Below are positions 8,532 to 16,712 of a stretch of DNA of 64,000 bases, in pieces. Position 1 is the first letter of the stretch. Each line of letters starts with the position of its first letter. Made by a program: the position numbers and the translations under genes. The notes beneath the pieces were generated by a model. That model saw nothing but the letters and a program-made list of their open reading frames with translations. It was not told the origin of the DNA and did no database searches. The stretch is from positions 1,116,001 through 1,180,000 of the forward strand of contig NZ_CP083663.1 of NCBI RefSeq assembly GCF_020097815.1, written 5' to 3'. This stretch comes from Haloprofundus salinisoli (lineage in GTDB: Archaea > Halobacteriota > Halobacteria > Halobacteriales > Haloferacaceae).

Positions 8532-9611
8532 CTACGACAGGTCCTCGAACTCGAGACCGAGTTCGTCGAGCACCTGCGCGATGGGTTCGTAGTCGTCGTG
8601 CGTGCCTTCCTTGACGCCGGTGAACCACAGCGGTTCGCCCTCGTAGTCGTCGCCGTGGCTGAGGTCCTCCTCGGTGACGTTCAGGATGGCCTGCTCGACG
8701 TCCTCGCGGACGGGGTCGTCCCAGTTGCTGCGCGACAGCAGCGGCGCGCGCGGCAGCGGGTCGGAGACGGCCAGCAGGCGGAGTTCGGGGTCCTCGGTGC
8801 CGGCGCGCTCGTACTCCGCGGAGATGTCGACGAACTCCTGCGACATCTCGTCGAACTGTTCGGCCGGGACGTGCGGGGCCGTCGAGAACGCGCCCGTCGT
8901 CGCGGCGGCGACGTCGTCGCGCTGAATCATCTGCTCTCTCGCCGTCGTGTGGTCGGAGTACTCCGCGTCGAAATCGACGGCGTCGCCGTCGGGGGCGTTG
9001 CCCACGTCGAGGCCGGCGTCCTGCAGCATCGTCAGCGGGACGAGCGTGCCGCTCACCGAGAGGATGTCGCCCATGTAGATCTGCTCGCCCTGCAGGTCCG
9101 AGAGCTGGCTGATGCCGCTGTCGGGCGTCGTCGTGATGAGCGAGAAGTACTGCGCCGCGCCGTAGGCGACGCGGATGCCGATGACGTCGGCGATGTCGCG
9201 TCCGGCGACGGCCGCCGAGGGCGAGGTGTCCGCGATCTCGCCCTGGTCGTTGCGAATCGCCTGCAGCGTCGCCGTGTAACTGGCCGCGCGCGACGGCTCG
9301 ACGGTGACGGAAGCCTCGGATTCGAGGTACTCGAACATCGGCTGGTACTGTTCGGTGATTTCGACGTCGGCCTCCGCGGGGTTCAGGAGGAAGCGGACGA
9401 CCGACTCCGAGTCGGCCTCACCCGTCGTCGTCCCCGTCGACTCCGAGTCGCCGCTCGTGTCCTCGCCGCCGGTGTCGCCTCCGCTCTGGTTGTCGCCGCC
9501 GGTTTCGTCGGAACCGCCGTCGGTACAGCCGGCGAGCCCCGCGATACCCGCCGCGCCGGTCGCTTTCAGAAACGTGCGTCGATTCGATGCCCAGCCGAAT
9601 TTGTCGGACAT
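8532..9611 (-). CDS. phnD: PhnD-type substrate-binding lipoprotein
   Basis: The protein captures the substrate outside the membrane for PhnCE. The N-terminus has a twin-arginine motif (NRRTFLKATG) followed by a lipobox-like GLAGC, so it is exported folded by Tat and probably anchored by a lipid. A Ser/Thr/Gly/Glu-rich linker of roughly 45 residues follows, common in haloarchaeal binding proteins. Then comes the type 2 binding fold (VVRFLLNPAEADVEITEQYQ, SAAVAGRDIADVIG, GALIPL-like SGTLVPLTMLQ). The start chosen gives MSDKFGWASNRRTF; an ATG four codons upstream (9623) is also possible. It is the first gene of the operon, behind an A+T-rich control region. Confidence 0.93.
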   Translation of the reverse strand: MSDKFGWASNRRTFLKATGAAGIAGLAGCTDGGSDETGGDNQSGGDTGGEDTSGDSESTGTTTGEADSESVVRFLLNPAEADVEITEQYQPMFEYLESEASVTVEPSRAASYTATLQAIRNDQGEIADTSPSAAVAGRDIADVIGIRVAYGAAQYFSLITTTPDSGISQLSDLQGEQIYMGDILSVSGTLVPLTMLQDAGLDVGNAPDGDAVDFDAEYSDHTTAREQMIQRDDVAAATTGAFSTAPHVPAEQFDEMSQEFVDISAEYERAGTEDPELRLLAVSDPLPRAPLLSRSNWDDPVREDVEQAILNVTEEDLSHGDDYEGEPLWFTGVKEGTHDDYEPIAQVLDELGLEFEDLS

Positions 9612-9655
9612 GAAAGACAGCATCGACTATCAGCATTTAGTAGTTTCTATGTGTT

Positions 9656-9687
9656 CTATATATTAGGAATTCGAAATAACCATATAG
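9656..9687 (-). promoter_or_regulatory. A+T-rich promoter/operator candidate of phnDCE
   Basis: The gap between phnD and the uracil-DNA glycosylase gene is strikingly A+T-rich for this genome. It contains CTATAT (9656-9661) and ATATAG (9682-9687) as outer inverted arms, around the palindrome TTCGAA (9670-9675). The left arm lies about 33 bases before the further phnD ATG and could be the TATA box. The nested symmetry suggests a regulator site, perhaps for phosphate or phosphonate supply; this is inference. Confidence 0.4.
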
Positions 9688-9711
9688 ACAATAATTATAG
9701 CAATCGTTCGC

Positions 9712-10320
9712 TCAGAACTCGCCGAGATTCGACTGTCCGCTTCCGCCGTCTGCGACACCGGCGATGTCGGCGGCCCGGGTGATGACTCGCTCGAACGTCT
9801 CCTCCTGACTCCGGTCGTATAGCGTCGCGGCGGGATGGACCGAGATGAGCACGCGGTACGGTCGGTCGCCGAACCGAACTTCCTCGATGGTCCCCGCTTC
9901 CTTCGTGACCGACGCCGAACGGTCCAGGAGGTGCTCGGTGGGAACCTTCCCCAGCGTCACCACCAGCGACGGGTCGACGCGCTTTATCTCCGTGTCGAGG
10001 TAGTCGCGGCAGTTCGCCAGTTCCTCCTTCGAGGGGTCGCGATTCTCGGGCGGTCTGCAGCGGACGCAGTTCGTAATCCGGACGTCCGCGCGCGCGAGGC
10101 CCACGTCGCGGAGCGCGTCGTCGAGGACGCTCCCCGACCGTCCGACGAACGGTTCGCCCTGATCGTCCTCCTGTGCGCCCGGCGCCTCGCCGACGAAGAG
10201 GATGTCCGCGTCCTCGGGGCCGTTTCCGTTGACGATGCGACTGCGCGAGTCGACGAGCGCTGAACAACGCGTGCACTCTTCGACGCACAGTCCTTCCATC
10301 CGTGCTCGTTCGTCGCCCAT
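9712..10320 (-). CDS. type 4 uracil-DNA glycosylase
   Basis: The enzyme removes uracil from DNA after cytosine deamination. The 202-residue protein has the family 4 motif GEAPGAQEDDQGEPFVGRSG near residue 45 and the second motif SVHPAA near the C-terminus. Cysteines for a 4Fe-4S cluster are in CTRC near the N-terminus and in NCVRCRPP and ANCRDYL in the middle. Length matches archaeal family 4 enzymes, with a slightly long C-terminal tail. It follows, on the same strand and 56 bases downstream, a DUF99 gene whose family includes endonuclease dU, so the two may belong to one deaminated-base repair operon. Confidence 0.93.
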   Translation of the reverse strand: MGDERARMEGLCVEECTRCSALVDSRSRIVNGNGPEDADILFVGEAPGAQEDDQGEPFVGRSGSVLDDALRDVGLARADVRITNCVRCRPPENRDPSKEELANCRDYLDTEIKRVDPSLVVTLGKVPTEHLLDRSASVTKEAGTIEEVRFGDRPYRVLISVHPAATLYDRSQEETFERVITRAADIAGVADGGSGQSNLGEF

Positions 10321-10376
10321 ACAGTACGTGCCGGACGGCAGCGGCTTAACTGTCGGCAGTCACCGCCGGCCGAGAC

Positions 10377-10931
10377 TCAGTCGATGCGCCACCGACGCGC
10401 CCCGCGGGCGGCGAGGCGCGCGACGCGTACGGGCTCGGGCCGCCCGCCGTCGAGCGTGAACGCGCGGACGGTCTCGGCTGCCTCGTCGTCGTCGCAGCCG
10501 ACGGCCCTGACGAACAGCGTCTCGTCGTCGACGACGACCCGGCGACGCGGCGGTTGGACGCGGTAGATTCGCCGTCGCTCGGCGAGTTCTTCGCCTGAAA
10601 AGTGCGTGCGGAGTACGTCGTCCAGTCCGGGACTTCGCTCGAAGGAGACCGACAGCACCGGACGGGAGACCGTTCCGTGGAGTACCCGAAGGTCGACGAG
10701 ATTGAACCACGCGGGTGCGATACCGGCGAGAACGAGAACGCGAACGTCTTCTCGGCCGAGCGACTCGAACAGCGAAACGACCGCCGACGTCGCGTCCGTC
10801 CCGCCGACCGCGCAGGTCTCGAATGCGACACCGTCGACGACGCCGTCGGCGCGCACGACGACGCCGCCGAGGACGCTCTCGTCGTCGCCGTCCGAGAACG
10901 CGACCCCGAGCGCTCGCGCGCCGCGTTTCAC
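10377..10931 (-). CDS. DUF99 family protein (endonuclease dU family)
   Basis: The 184-residue protein matches the UPF0215/DUF99 family: MKRGARALGVAFSDG, the ALGGVVVRADGVVDGV-like strand, LVLAGIAPAWFNLVDL and a C-terminal helix. From memory, members of this family have been described as deoxyuridine-specific endonucleases; that activity is inferred here, not seen. It starts with GTG at 10931, which overlaps the TGA of the small upstream gene (GTGA), so the two are translationally coupled. The uracil-DNA glycosylase gene lies directly downstream. Confidence 0.85.
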   Translation of the reverse strand: MKRGARALGVAFSDGDDESVLGGVVVRADGVVDGVAFETCAVGGTDATSAVVSLFESLGREDVRVLVLAGIAPAWFNLVDLRVLHGTVSRPVLSVSFERSPGLDDVLRTHFSGEELAERRRIYRVQPPRRRVVVDDETLFVRAVGCDDDEAAETVRAFTLDGGRPEPVRVARLAARGARRWRID

Positions 10932-11104
10932 TCGTCCTTGATGTCTTTAAGCGTGTTCAGGAGTTCCTCGTTCGACGCACCGATCTCGAATTCCACGCTC
11001 CCCTCGTGGGTGTTCTCACTGGTCGCAACGCCGTCTTCTTCGTCGAAGTCGGTGCTGTAGTCCTGGTTCTCTTGTTCAGATTCGTCGTAGCTCCCAAAGC
11101 CCAT
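10928..11104 (-). CDS. small acidic protein (DUF5786-like)
   Basis: This is a 58-residue, highly acidic protein, MGFGSYDESEQENQDY to LLNTLKDIKDE, with a predicted C-terminal helix (NEELLNTLKDIKD). It resembles a small conserved haloarchaeal family that I recall as DUF5786; its function is unknown. The frame continues open upstream, but ATG at 11104 is chosen because the residues before it are not protein-like. Its stop overlaps the GTG of the DUF99 gene by four bases. It is the first gene of the operon leading to uracil-DNA glycosylase. Confidence 0.75.
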   Translation of the reverse strand: MGFGSYDESEQENQDYSTDFDEEDGVATSENTHEGSVEFEIGASNEELLNTLKDIKDE

Positions 11105-11216
11105 GCATCTAAACCTTGCCGATTCAGCCTGAAAAAGCTCTCGGAAAGGTTGAGAAACAATGACAACCACGCCGCATTCACCGCTGTTTTTCACCGTCGA
11201 AACCGAGAGAGTCTGT

Positions 11217-11843
11217 ATGGAACCGATATGCGTCACCGCGGACGCCGAGGAGTTCACCTGTAACGCATACCTCGTTCTCGGCGACCACCCGACGCTCGTC
11301 GACGCGGGAACGATGCCGGGCGTCGTCGACGTGATTCGAGAACACACCGACGAACTCGACGCGGTCGTCCTCACCCACCAGCACACCGACCACATCGGCG
11401 AACTCGACGCGGTTCTCGACGCGTTCGACGCCGACCTCTACGCCTACGGCGACCACCCGCGCCGGACGCACGCGCTCGAACCCGACGAGCGGATACCCAT
11501 CGGCGACGAGACGGCCGAAGTCGTCTACACGCCGGGCCACGCCGCCGACCACGTCTCGTTCGTCAGCGAGACGAAACTGTACAGCGGCGACGTCGTCGTC
11601 TACAACGACGGCGCGTTCGACGACGGCAGTTTCGGCCGAACGGACATGGCCGGCCAGTCCCGCGAGCGCCTCATCGAGAGCCTCCACGACCTCCTCGAAC
11701 ACCTCCCCGAGGCGGTGACGGCGATGTACGCCGGCCACGGCGACGTGTTCGAGGCGGAGGAAGACGGCGACAGCGTCCGCGACGTCGTCGAACGAGCGTT
11801 GAAACGAGCGGAGCGCCGCGAGCCGAAGTACTCCGGGCGGTAG
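11217..11843 (+). CDS. MBL-fold metal-dependent hydrolase
   Basis: This 208-residue metallo-beta-lactamase-fold protein probably binds two zinc ions. It shows HQHTDH (HxHxDH), a following His in TPGHAADH, the metal-bridging Asp in YSGDVVVY and a final His in YAGHGD. The fold is glyoxalase-II-like, and the substrate is unknown. ATG 11217 (MEPICVTADAEEFTCNAYLV) is chosen over an in-frame ATG 19 codons upstream, because the family-like strand begins here. It is transcribed divergently from the small acidic protein at 10928-11104. Confidence 0.88.
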   Translation: MEPICVTADAEEFTCNAYLVLGDHPTLVDAGTMPGVVDVIREHTDELDAVVLTHQHTDHIGELDAVLDAFDADLYAYGDHPRRTHALEPDERIPIGDETAEVVYTPGHAADHVSFVSETKLYSGDVVVYNDGAFDDGSFGRTDMAGQSRERLIESLHDLLEHLPEAVTAMYAGHGDVFEAEEDGDSVRDVVERALKRAERREPKYSGR

Positions 11844-11906
11844 CGCACAGCAAGCCGTCTTCCGCCGACAACGGAGAGTTATGTCGTCGGAACACCAGTG
11901 TTGGAC

Positions 11907-12272
11907 ATGACGACCGTGCAGGTTCGAGATGCCGACGCTGCACCGCTGGGGAGAGTCCACTACACCGGTATCGCGCTGGCGGCGATTACGGGCGTTATCC
12001 ACCTCGCGCTCGGCATCCCGAACGTCCCGAGTACGCTCGGAATCCTGTTCGTGCTCGCGGGGCTCGGCTTTCTCGGCGGCGTCGCTCTCCTTATTGGCGG
12101 CGTCGCGCGCCGGCCGCTGTATCTCGCCGGCATCGTCGTCACCGTCGTCCAGATTCTCGCGTACGTTGCGCTCAACGCCGGAAATCTGTTCAGTCCGGTC
12201 GCCGTCGTCGACAAGGTCGTACAGCTGGCACTCGTCGGCGTGCTCGTGGTGCTGTATAGAAGAGAGACCTGA
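11907..12272 (+). CDS. four-helix membrane protein (DUF7475-like)
   Basis: The 121-residue protein begins MTTVQVRDADAAPLGRVHYT and has four hydrophobic helices (ALAAITGVIHLALGIPN, LGILFVLAGLGFLGGVALL, PLYLAGIVVTVVQILAYVAL and VVQLALVGVLVVLYRR). The pattern matches a conserved haloarchaeal membrane family of unknown function. GTG 11898 could add three codons. The stop precedes the converging L40e gene by four bases. Confidence 0.7.
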   Translation: MTTVQVRDADAAPLGRVHYTGIALAAITGVIHLALGIPNVPSTLGILFVLAGLGFLGGVALLIGGVARRPLYLAGIVVTVVQILAYVALNAGNLFSPVAVVDKVVQLALVGVLVVLYRRET

Positions 12273-12276
12273 CGAA

Positions 12277-12426
12277 TCAGGCGTTGCGCGGTTCCTTCGA
12301 CTTCGGGCGAAGGTGCTTGTAGCCACACTTGCGGCAGAAGTCGGTGCGCATCGGGTTACGGGCGTTACAGCGCATGCAAATCTGTTTTTCCAGCGTCCGG
12401 TTGACGGCGTGCTCGAAGCTAGGCAT
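12277..12426 (-). CDS. rpl40e: 50S ribosomal protein L40e
   Basis: This 49-residue zinc-ribbon ribosomal protein begins [20 protein letters not shown]. The four zinc ligands are Cys17, Cys20, Cys31 and Cys34 (CMRC and CRKC), followed by [14 protein letters not shown]. The basic, Cys-containing sequence and its exact length identify archaeal L40e, which belongs to the large ribosomal subunit. It converges with the membrane-protein gene at 11907-12272. Confidence 0.95.
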   Translation of the reverse strand: MPSFEHAVNRTLEKQICMRCNARNPMRTDFCRKCGYKHLRPKSKEPRNA

Positions 12427-12536
12427 GCAACCTGCTTCCGGTGCGAGTCGTATAACGCTTGCGAGAACGCGCTACCGGGCGCGGAGCGTCGACTCCGCGT
12501 CGTCGCGCCGCCGTCGAGAAATCGAGTGAGCGTCGT

Positions 12537-12803
12537 CTACGCGCCCGCTTCCTGCAGCGCCGCCTCGATGTCCTCGCGCTGAGTGACGCCGACGAATCGG
12601 TCGACGACGCCGTCGTCGTTCTCGATGACGAGCGTCGGCAGCGAGCGGACCTGATACTGGTTGGCGACGTCCTGCTCCTCGTCGACGTTCACTTTCTCGA
12701 AGTCGACATCGGCGTAGTCTGTCTCCAGTTCTTCGAGAATCGGGTCCTGCGTCTTGCACGGTCCGCACCAGTCCGCATAGAAGTCCTTGAGTCGAACAGT
12801 CAT
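12537..12803 (-). CDS. trxA: thioredoxin
   Basis: An 88-residue single-domain thioredoxin carries the redox motif WCGPC at residues 12-16 (DFYADWCGPCKTQDP). The conserved cis-proline is in SLPTLVI, with a Gly near the end of the fold (DRFVGVTQ). It is shorter than bacterial thioredoxin (about 105) because the first strand and helix are missing, a form seen in archaea. The dithiol probably reduces cytoplasmic disulfides. No reductase lies nearby. Confidence 0.92.
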   Translation of the reverse strand: MTVRLKDFYADWCGPCKTQDPILEELETDYADVDFEKVNVDEEQDVANQYQVRSLPTLVIENDDGVVDRFVGVTQREDIEAALQEAGA

Positions 12804-12987
12804 GGTTTCCCGACACGGGGTTACCTATCGCCGCGCATAAGAGTTTCTCACCTGTTCGACGACCGCACCCGAGCGCGGCCGGCCGTCGATTCCGCCGACC
12901 GACTCGATTCTCCGACCCCTCTCGCCGCAGAAAGCGGTCAAAATCCGAGTCGAAACGTTTAGGCGGGCCACGGACAGAGGTGGCTCC

Positions 12988-13149
12988 ATGAGCAAGGGAG
13001 ACAACAGCGGCGGCCTGATGTCGAGTGCAGGTCTCGTCCGCTACTTCGACGCCGAGGACCGAAACGCCATCCGAATGAACCCCAAGACGGTGGTGGCGTT
13101 CGGCCTGCTGTTCGGCATCGGCGTCCTCGTGTTGAACCTCGTCGCGTAG
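12988..13149 (+). CDS. secG: preprotein translocase subunit Sec61-beta
   Basis: This 53-residue tail-anchored protein begins [20 protein letters not shown]. It has the family's conserved cytoplasmic stretch ([21 protein letters not shown]) and a single C-terminal helix ([17 protein letters not shown]). It is the small beta subunit of the archaeal SecYE-beta protein-conducting channel. pdxT follows 49 bases downstream on the same strand. Confidence 0.93.
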   Translation: MSKGDNSGGLMSSAGLVRYFDAEDRNAIRMNPKTVVAFGLLFGIGVLVLNLVA

Positions 13150-13198
13150 ACGGCGCTACAACGCGTTCTTTTTCCGCGACACCCCCCAACGGGAGCGT

Positions 13199-13795
13199 AT
13201 GCTCACCGCAGGCGTCATCGCCGTCCAGGGCGACGTGTCCGAACACGCCCGAGCCGTCGAGCGCGCCGCCCGCGCCCACGACGAAGACGCGGAACTCGTC
13301 GAGATACGCCACTCGGGGCTCGTCCCCGACTGCGACGTGCTCCTCATGCCCGGTGGCGAGTCGACGACCATCTCACGGCTGCTCCGGCAGGAAGGCATCG
13401 ACGAGGAGATCCGCACCCACGTCGCCGCCGGCAAACCCGTCCTCGCCACCTGCGCGGGCCTCATCGTCGCCGCGCGCGACGCGAAAGACGAACGCGTCCA
13501 CACTCTCGACGTCCTCGACGTGACCGTCGACCGCAACGCGTTCGGCCGCCAGAAGGATAGTTTCGAGGCCCCGGTCGATATCGACGGTCTCTCTGAACCC
13601 TTCCCGGCGGTGTTCATCCGCGCGCCGCTCATCGACGAGGTGAGCGGCGACGCGTCGGTGCTCGCGCGCTGGGACGGAACGCCCGTCGCGGTCAAGCAGG
13701 GGCCGGTCGTCGCAACCTCGTTTCATCCAGAGCTGACCGAGGACGTGCGGCTTCACCGGCTGGCGTTCTTCGAGCAGGCCGCGGCGTCGCAGTGA
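13199..13795 (+). CDS. pdxT: pyridoxal 5'-phosphate synthase glutaminase subunit
   Basis: PdxT hydrolyses glutamine to supply ammonia to PdxS in the DXP-independent vitamin B6 pathway. The 198-residue protein opens with MLTAGVIAVQGDVSEHARA, has LMPGGESTTI, nucleophile Cys85 in ATCAGLI, and His176 and Glu178 in SFHPELT. These form a complete class I amidotransferase triad. The partner pdxS is not in the window. The gap after Sec61-beta contains a T-rich stretch, so it may have its own promoter. Confidence 0.95.
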   Translation: MLTAGVIAVQGDVSEHARAVERAARAHDEDAELVEIRHSGLVPDCDVLLMPGGESTTISRLLRQEGIDEEIRTHVAAGKPVLATCAGLIVAARDAKDERVHTLDVLDVTVDRNAFGRQKDSFEAPVDIDGLSEPFPAVFIRAPLIDEVSGDASVLARWDGTPVAVKQGPVVATSFHPELTEDVRLHRLAFFEQAAASQ

Positions 13796-13861
13796 AAAAA
13801 AGTGGCGGAAATTTCAGCTGAGACGACAGTTTAACTACGGTGAGTGTGTCTGCGCTGATAC

Positions 13862-15730
13862 ATGTCAGGCGATACGCTGCTGAAGGAGTTGGTGGGTCTC
13901 CCCGAGATAGTCAGACCGAGTGCCTCGCCGGACGGCGGGCGCGTCGCCTTCTACTACAACGGTACGAGTCGCAACGAGATTCACGTCCTCGATGTCGAAA
14001 CCGGCGAATCGGAGCAGTGGAGCGACGGCGGAGTTCCCCGACAGACGTGGTGGCCGCTCTCGTGGTCGGCCGACGGGGAACGGATATTCTTCCACCTCGA
14101 CGCCGACGGCGACGAACAGAACGACATCTACGCGCTCGAAAGCGACGGAGCAACCGAACCGGTCGTCGAGACCGAGGGCCAGACCAACCTCCACGCCGTC
14201 GGCGACGACGGCGAGACGCTACTGCTAACCTCGAACTACGAGGGGCAGATGGACCTCTACCGTTATCTGTTCTCGGACGGCGAGATGGTGCGACTCACCG
14301 ACCACGACCAAATCTGGGAGGCCTGTCTCTCGCGCGACTGCGAGCGCGTCGCCTACGCGGCGAACGAGTCCGGCGACTCGGATAACAGAGACACGTACCT
14401 CGTCGATATCGACGGCTCCGGGCGGCGGAAACTCAACGTCGGGACGGTGGGGTCACACACGGACCCGTACGACTGGGGACTCGACGGCGACCGACTACTG
14501 ATTTCGGACAACACCGAGGAGTTCGCTCGCTGTGGCGTCTACGACCTCGTTTCCGACGAGGTCAGATGGTACGGCGACCTCGACTACGAGGAGTCGCCCG
14601 CGTGTTTCACTGCGGACGGAACACGATTTCTCGCGGAACGCGTCCGCGACGCCGCCGTCGTCCCCGTGGTGTACGACGTCGAGACCGGTGACGCCCGCGA
14701 GTGTCCGCTCGCCGACGGCGTCGCGGAGTTCGGATGGCGAAGCGCGAACCTCCTCGTGAACGATCGGGCACTGCTCTCCTACACGACGCCGGTCCGTCCA
14801 ACGGAACTCGTCACCTTTGACCTCGACACAAACGACACCGAGACGCTGTTTCGGCCCGACTACGGCCGCTTCTCGCTCGACGACTTCGTCGACGCCGAGT
14901 ACCTCACCGTCGCTTCCGACGGCGTCCCCGAGACGCGGCAGGCGGCGGTCGAACACGACCCGTACGAGACGCTCGACGTCGGCGCGCTGTTCTACGACTC
15001 CGGCGAACGTCCGTCGCCACTCTTGGTCAACCCTCACGGCGGGCCACGCCGCGCCGACCGGAAGTGGTTCCACTACCGGACGCAGTACCTGCTCGCGCGC
15101 GGCTACTCGATTCTCCAAGTGAACTTCCGCGGGTCGAGCGGCCGCGGCCGCGAGTTCGCCCAGAAACTCGTTGGCGACTTCGGCGGGGCCGAACAGGGCG
15201 ACATCGCCACCATCACCGAGCACGTGCTCGAAACGCGCGACTGGCTCGACGAAGAGCGCGTCTGCGTCTTCGGCGGGTCGTTCGGCGGCTACTCGACGTA
15301 CTGGCAGATGGTCCAGTATCCGGAGCTCTACGCGGCCGGGGCTCCCGTCGTCGGTTTTACCGACCTCGAACTGATGTACGAGGAGGCGATGCCGCAGTTT
15401 CGAACCGGGTTCATGGAAAAGTATCTCAGCACGCCCGAGGGGAATCCCGAACTCTACCGGGAGCGAAGTCCCGTCACCCACGCCGGAAACCTCGACGCGC
15501 CGCTGATGATGGTCCACGGCGTCAACGACCGCCGCGTTCCGGTGTTGCAGGCGCGGGTGTACCGCGATGCGCTGGAAAAACACGGCTACGAGGAGGGCGA
15601 GAACGGCGAGTTCGAGTACCACGAAATCGAGAAACGGGGCCACAACACCGCCGACGTGGACCTGCGACAGTACACGTTGGGGCTGCTTGAATCGTTTCTG
15701 GACCGTCGTCTCGGGACCTCGAAGCGGTAA
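13862..15730 (+). CDS. S9 family prolyl oligopeptidase-like peptidase
   Basis: A 622-residue serine peptidase. The N-terminal half is a seven-bladed beta-propeller of WD-like repeats (RPSASPDGGRVAFYYNG, WSADGERIFFHLDADGD). The alpha/beta-hydrolase half starts near residue 380 (LLVNPHGGPRRAD). The catalytic triad is Ser473 in GGSFGGYS, Asp556 in GVNDRR and His594 in RGHNTAD. There is no signal peptide, so it is cytoplasmic and probably trims short peptides (acylaminoacyl-peptidase type). A TATA-like GTTTAACTA at 13829-13837 lies about 28 bases before the ATG and supports a leaderless start. Confidence 0.93.
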   Translation: MSGDTLLKELVGLPEIVRPSASPDGGRVAFYYNGTSRNEIHVLDVETGESEQWSDGGVPRQTWWPLSWSADGERIFFHLDADGDEQNDIYALESDGATEPVVETEGQTNLHAVGDDGETLLLTSNYEGQMDLYRYLFSDGEMVRLTDHDQIWEACLSRDCERVAYAANESGDSDNRDTYLVDIDGSGRRKLNVGTVGSHTDPYDWGLDGDRLLISDNTEEFARCGVYDLVSDEVRWYGDLDYEESPACFTADGTRFLAERVRDAAVVPVVYDVETGDARECPLADGVAEFGWRSANLLVNDRALLSYTTPVRPTELVTFDLDTNDTETLFRPDYGRFSLDDFVDAEYLTVASDGVPETRQAAVEHDPYETLDVGALFYDSGERPSPLLVNPHGGPRRADRKWFHYRTQYLLARGYSILQVNFRGSSGRGREFAQKLVGDFGGAEQGDIATITEHVLETRDWLDEERVCVFGGSFGGYSTYWQMVQYPELYAAGAPVVGFTDLELMYEEAMPQFRTGFMEKYLSTPEGNPELYRERSPVTHAGNLDAPLMMVHGVNDRRVPVLQARVYRDALEKHGYEEGENGEFEYHEIEKRGHNTADVDLRQYTLGLLESFLDRRLGTSKR

Positions 15731-15811
15731 GTCACCGAGAGACGACCCCACCGACGCGGTGACTCGCGCCGAAACGCACGCTTTTCACCGCCGGCGCGCG
15801 TCCGCCCGGAT

Positions 15812-16141
15812 ATGAGCGACACGGACTCGGAAGCGGACGCGACGAAAACGGACCCGGAGGACATCCTGGACGACCTCTTCGAACTCGTCGAACAGCGCAG
15901 AGCGGAACTGCCCGAGGGCTCCTACACCACGTCGCTTTTTACCCACGAGAAGGGCGAAAACGCCGTGCTCGAAAAGTTGGGCGAGGAGTCCACCGAGATT
16001 ATCCTCGCCGCGAAGGACGACGACAACGACGAGTTGGCCCACGAGAGCGCCGACTTCGTCTACCACCTGCTCGTACTGCTGTCGATGAAGGGGATGACGC
16101 TTGACGAGTTGCGAGAAGAACTCGCCGCGCGGTTCGGTTGA
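15812..16141 (+). CDS. hisE: phosphoribosyl-ATP diphosphatase
   Basis: HisE hydrolyses phosphoribosyl-ATP, the second step of histidine synthesis. The 109-residue all-alpha protein shows the family pattern LPEGSYTTSLF, the metal-binding helix KLGEESTEIILAAKD and the second acidic helix LAHESADFVYHLLVLL. The stand-alone form (not fused to HisI) is usual in archaea. It converges with the gene at 16142-16552, and the two stop codons abut. Confidence 0.95.
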   Translation: MSDTDSEADATKTDPEDILDDLFELVEQRRAELPEGSYTTSLFTHEKGENAVLEKLGEESTEIILAAKDDDNDELAHESADFVYHLLVLLSMKGMTLDELREELAARFG

Positions 16142-16552
16142 TTAACCGTCGACGAACTGCGCCAACTGCGGGCGACGCCGGTCGATGTCGAAGTGCGGTT
16201 GGACCGACCCGGAGGCGGCGATGCGGTCGAGCGTCAGCATCGGGTCGCCGCCTGCACGCTCGGTTTCGTCGTACAGCGTCTCGATAGCGGCACGCTCCAG
16301 TGCGAGCGAGTCGAGTTTTCCGAGCAGCAGCGCGAACGCGACGCCCGCGCGGCCGTCCGGGAACGAGTCGAGCACGCGTGAGAAATCCGCCGCGTCGGCC
16401 GGAGTAGCCGAATCGGTAGCCGACTCGCTCGCCTGCGTGCGCAAACAGACCATGCAGAGCTCGGCGACGTCGCTGCGCCCGGGCGCGTACTTGCGGAGGT
16501 CTTCGGGAACAGCGAACGAAACCGTCGGCGACTCGCAACTCGAACAGACCAT
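16142..16552 (-). CDS. conserved haloarchaeal protein (DUF6276-like)
   Basis: The 136-residue protein begins MVCSSCESPTVSFAVPEDLR. It has two CxxC pairs (CSSC and CMVC, about 30 residues apart) that could bind zinc. A helical region follows (ALLLGKLDSLALERAAIETL), and then a C-terminal GSVQPHFDIDRRRPQLAQFV. I recall this family as DUF6276; function unknown. It converges with hisE. No catalytic motif is visible. Confidence 0.75.
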   Translation of the reverse strand: MVCSSCESPTVSFAVPEDLRKYAPGRSDVAELCMVCLRTQASESATDSATPADAADFSRVLDSFPDGRAGVAFALLLGKLDSLALERAAIETLYDETERAGGDPMLTLDRIAASGSVQPHFDIDRRRPQLAQFVDG

Positions 16553-16712
16553 GGTCGAAGGGAGGATACGAGACCCGAAAAGCGCGTGGCTCCCGGCATG
16601 CGAGACGCGGTCCCGTCGCGTAGTCTTGCTGATACGGCGAGGCGGACGGACGCGGGCTGGGAGGAAACGGAGATGAGAGTGGGAGAAAACGACGCGTCGC
16701 GTGCGTCGACGC

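Noticed and set aside
7674-9782. Long plus-strand open frame across phnC and phnD.
   Set aside because: It is antisense to two genes with clear ABC-transporter motifs. Its translation is Val/Arg/Asp-rich and has no motifs. High G+C keeps the antisense frame open.
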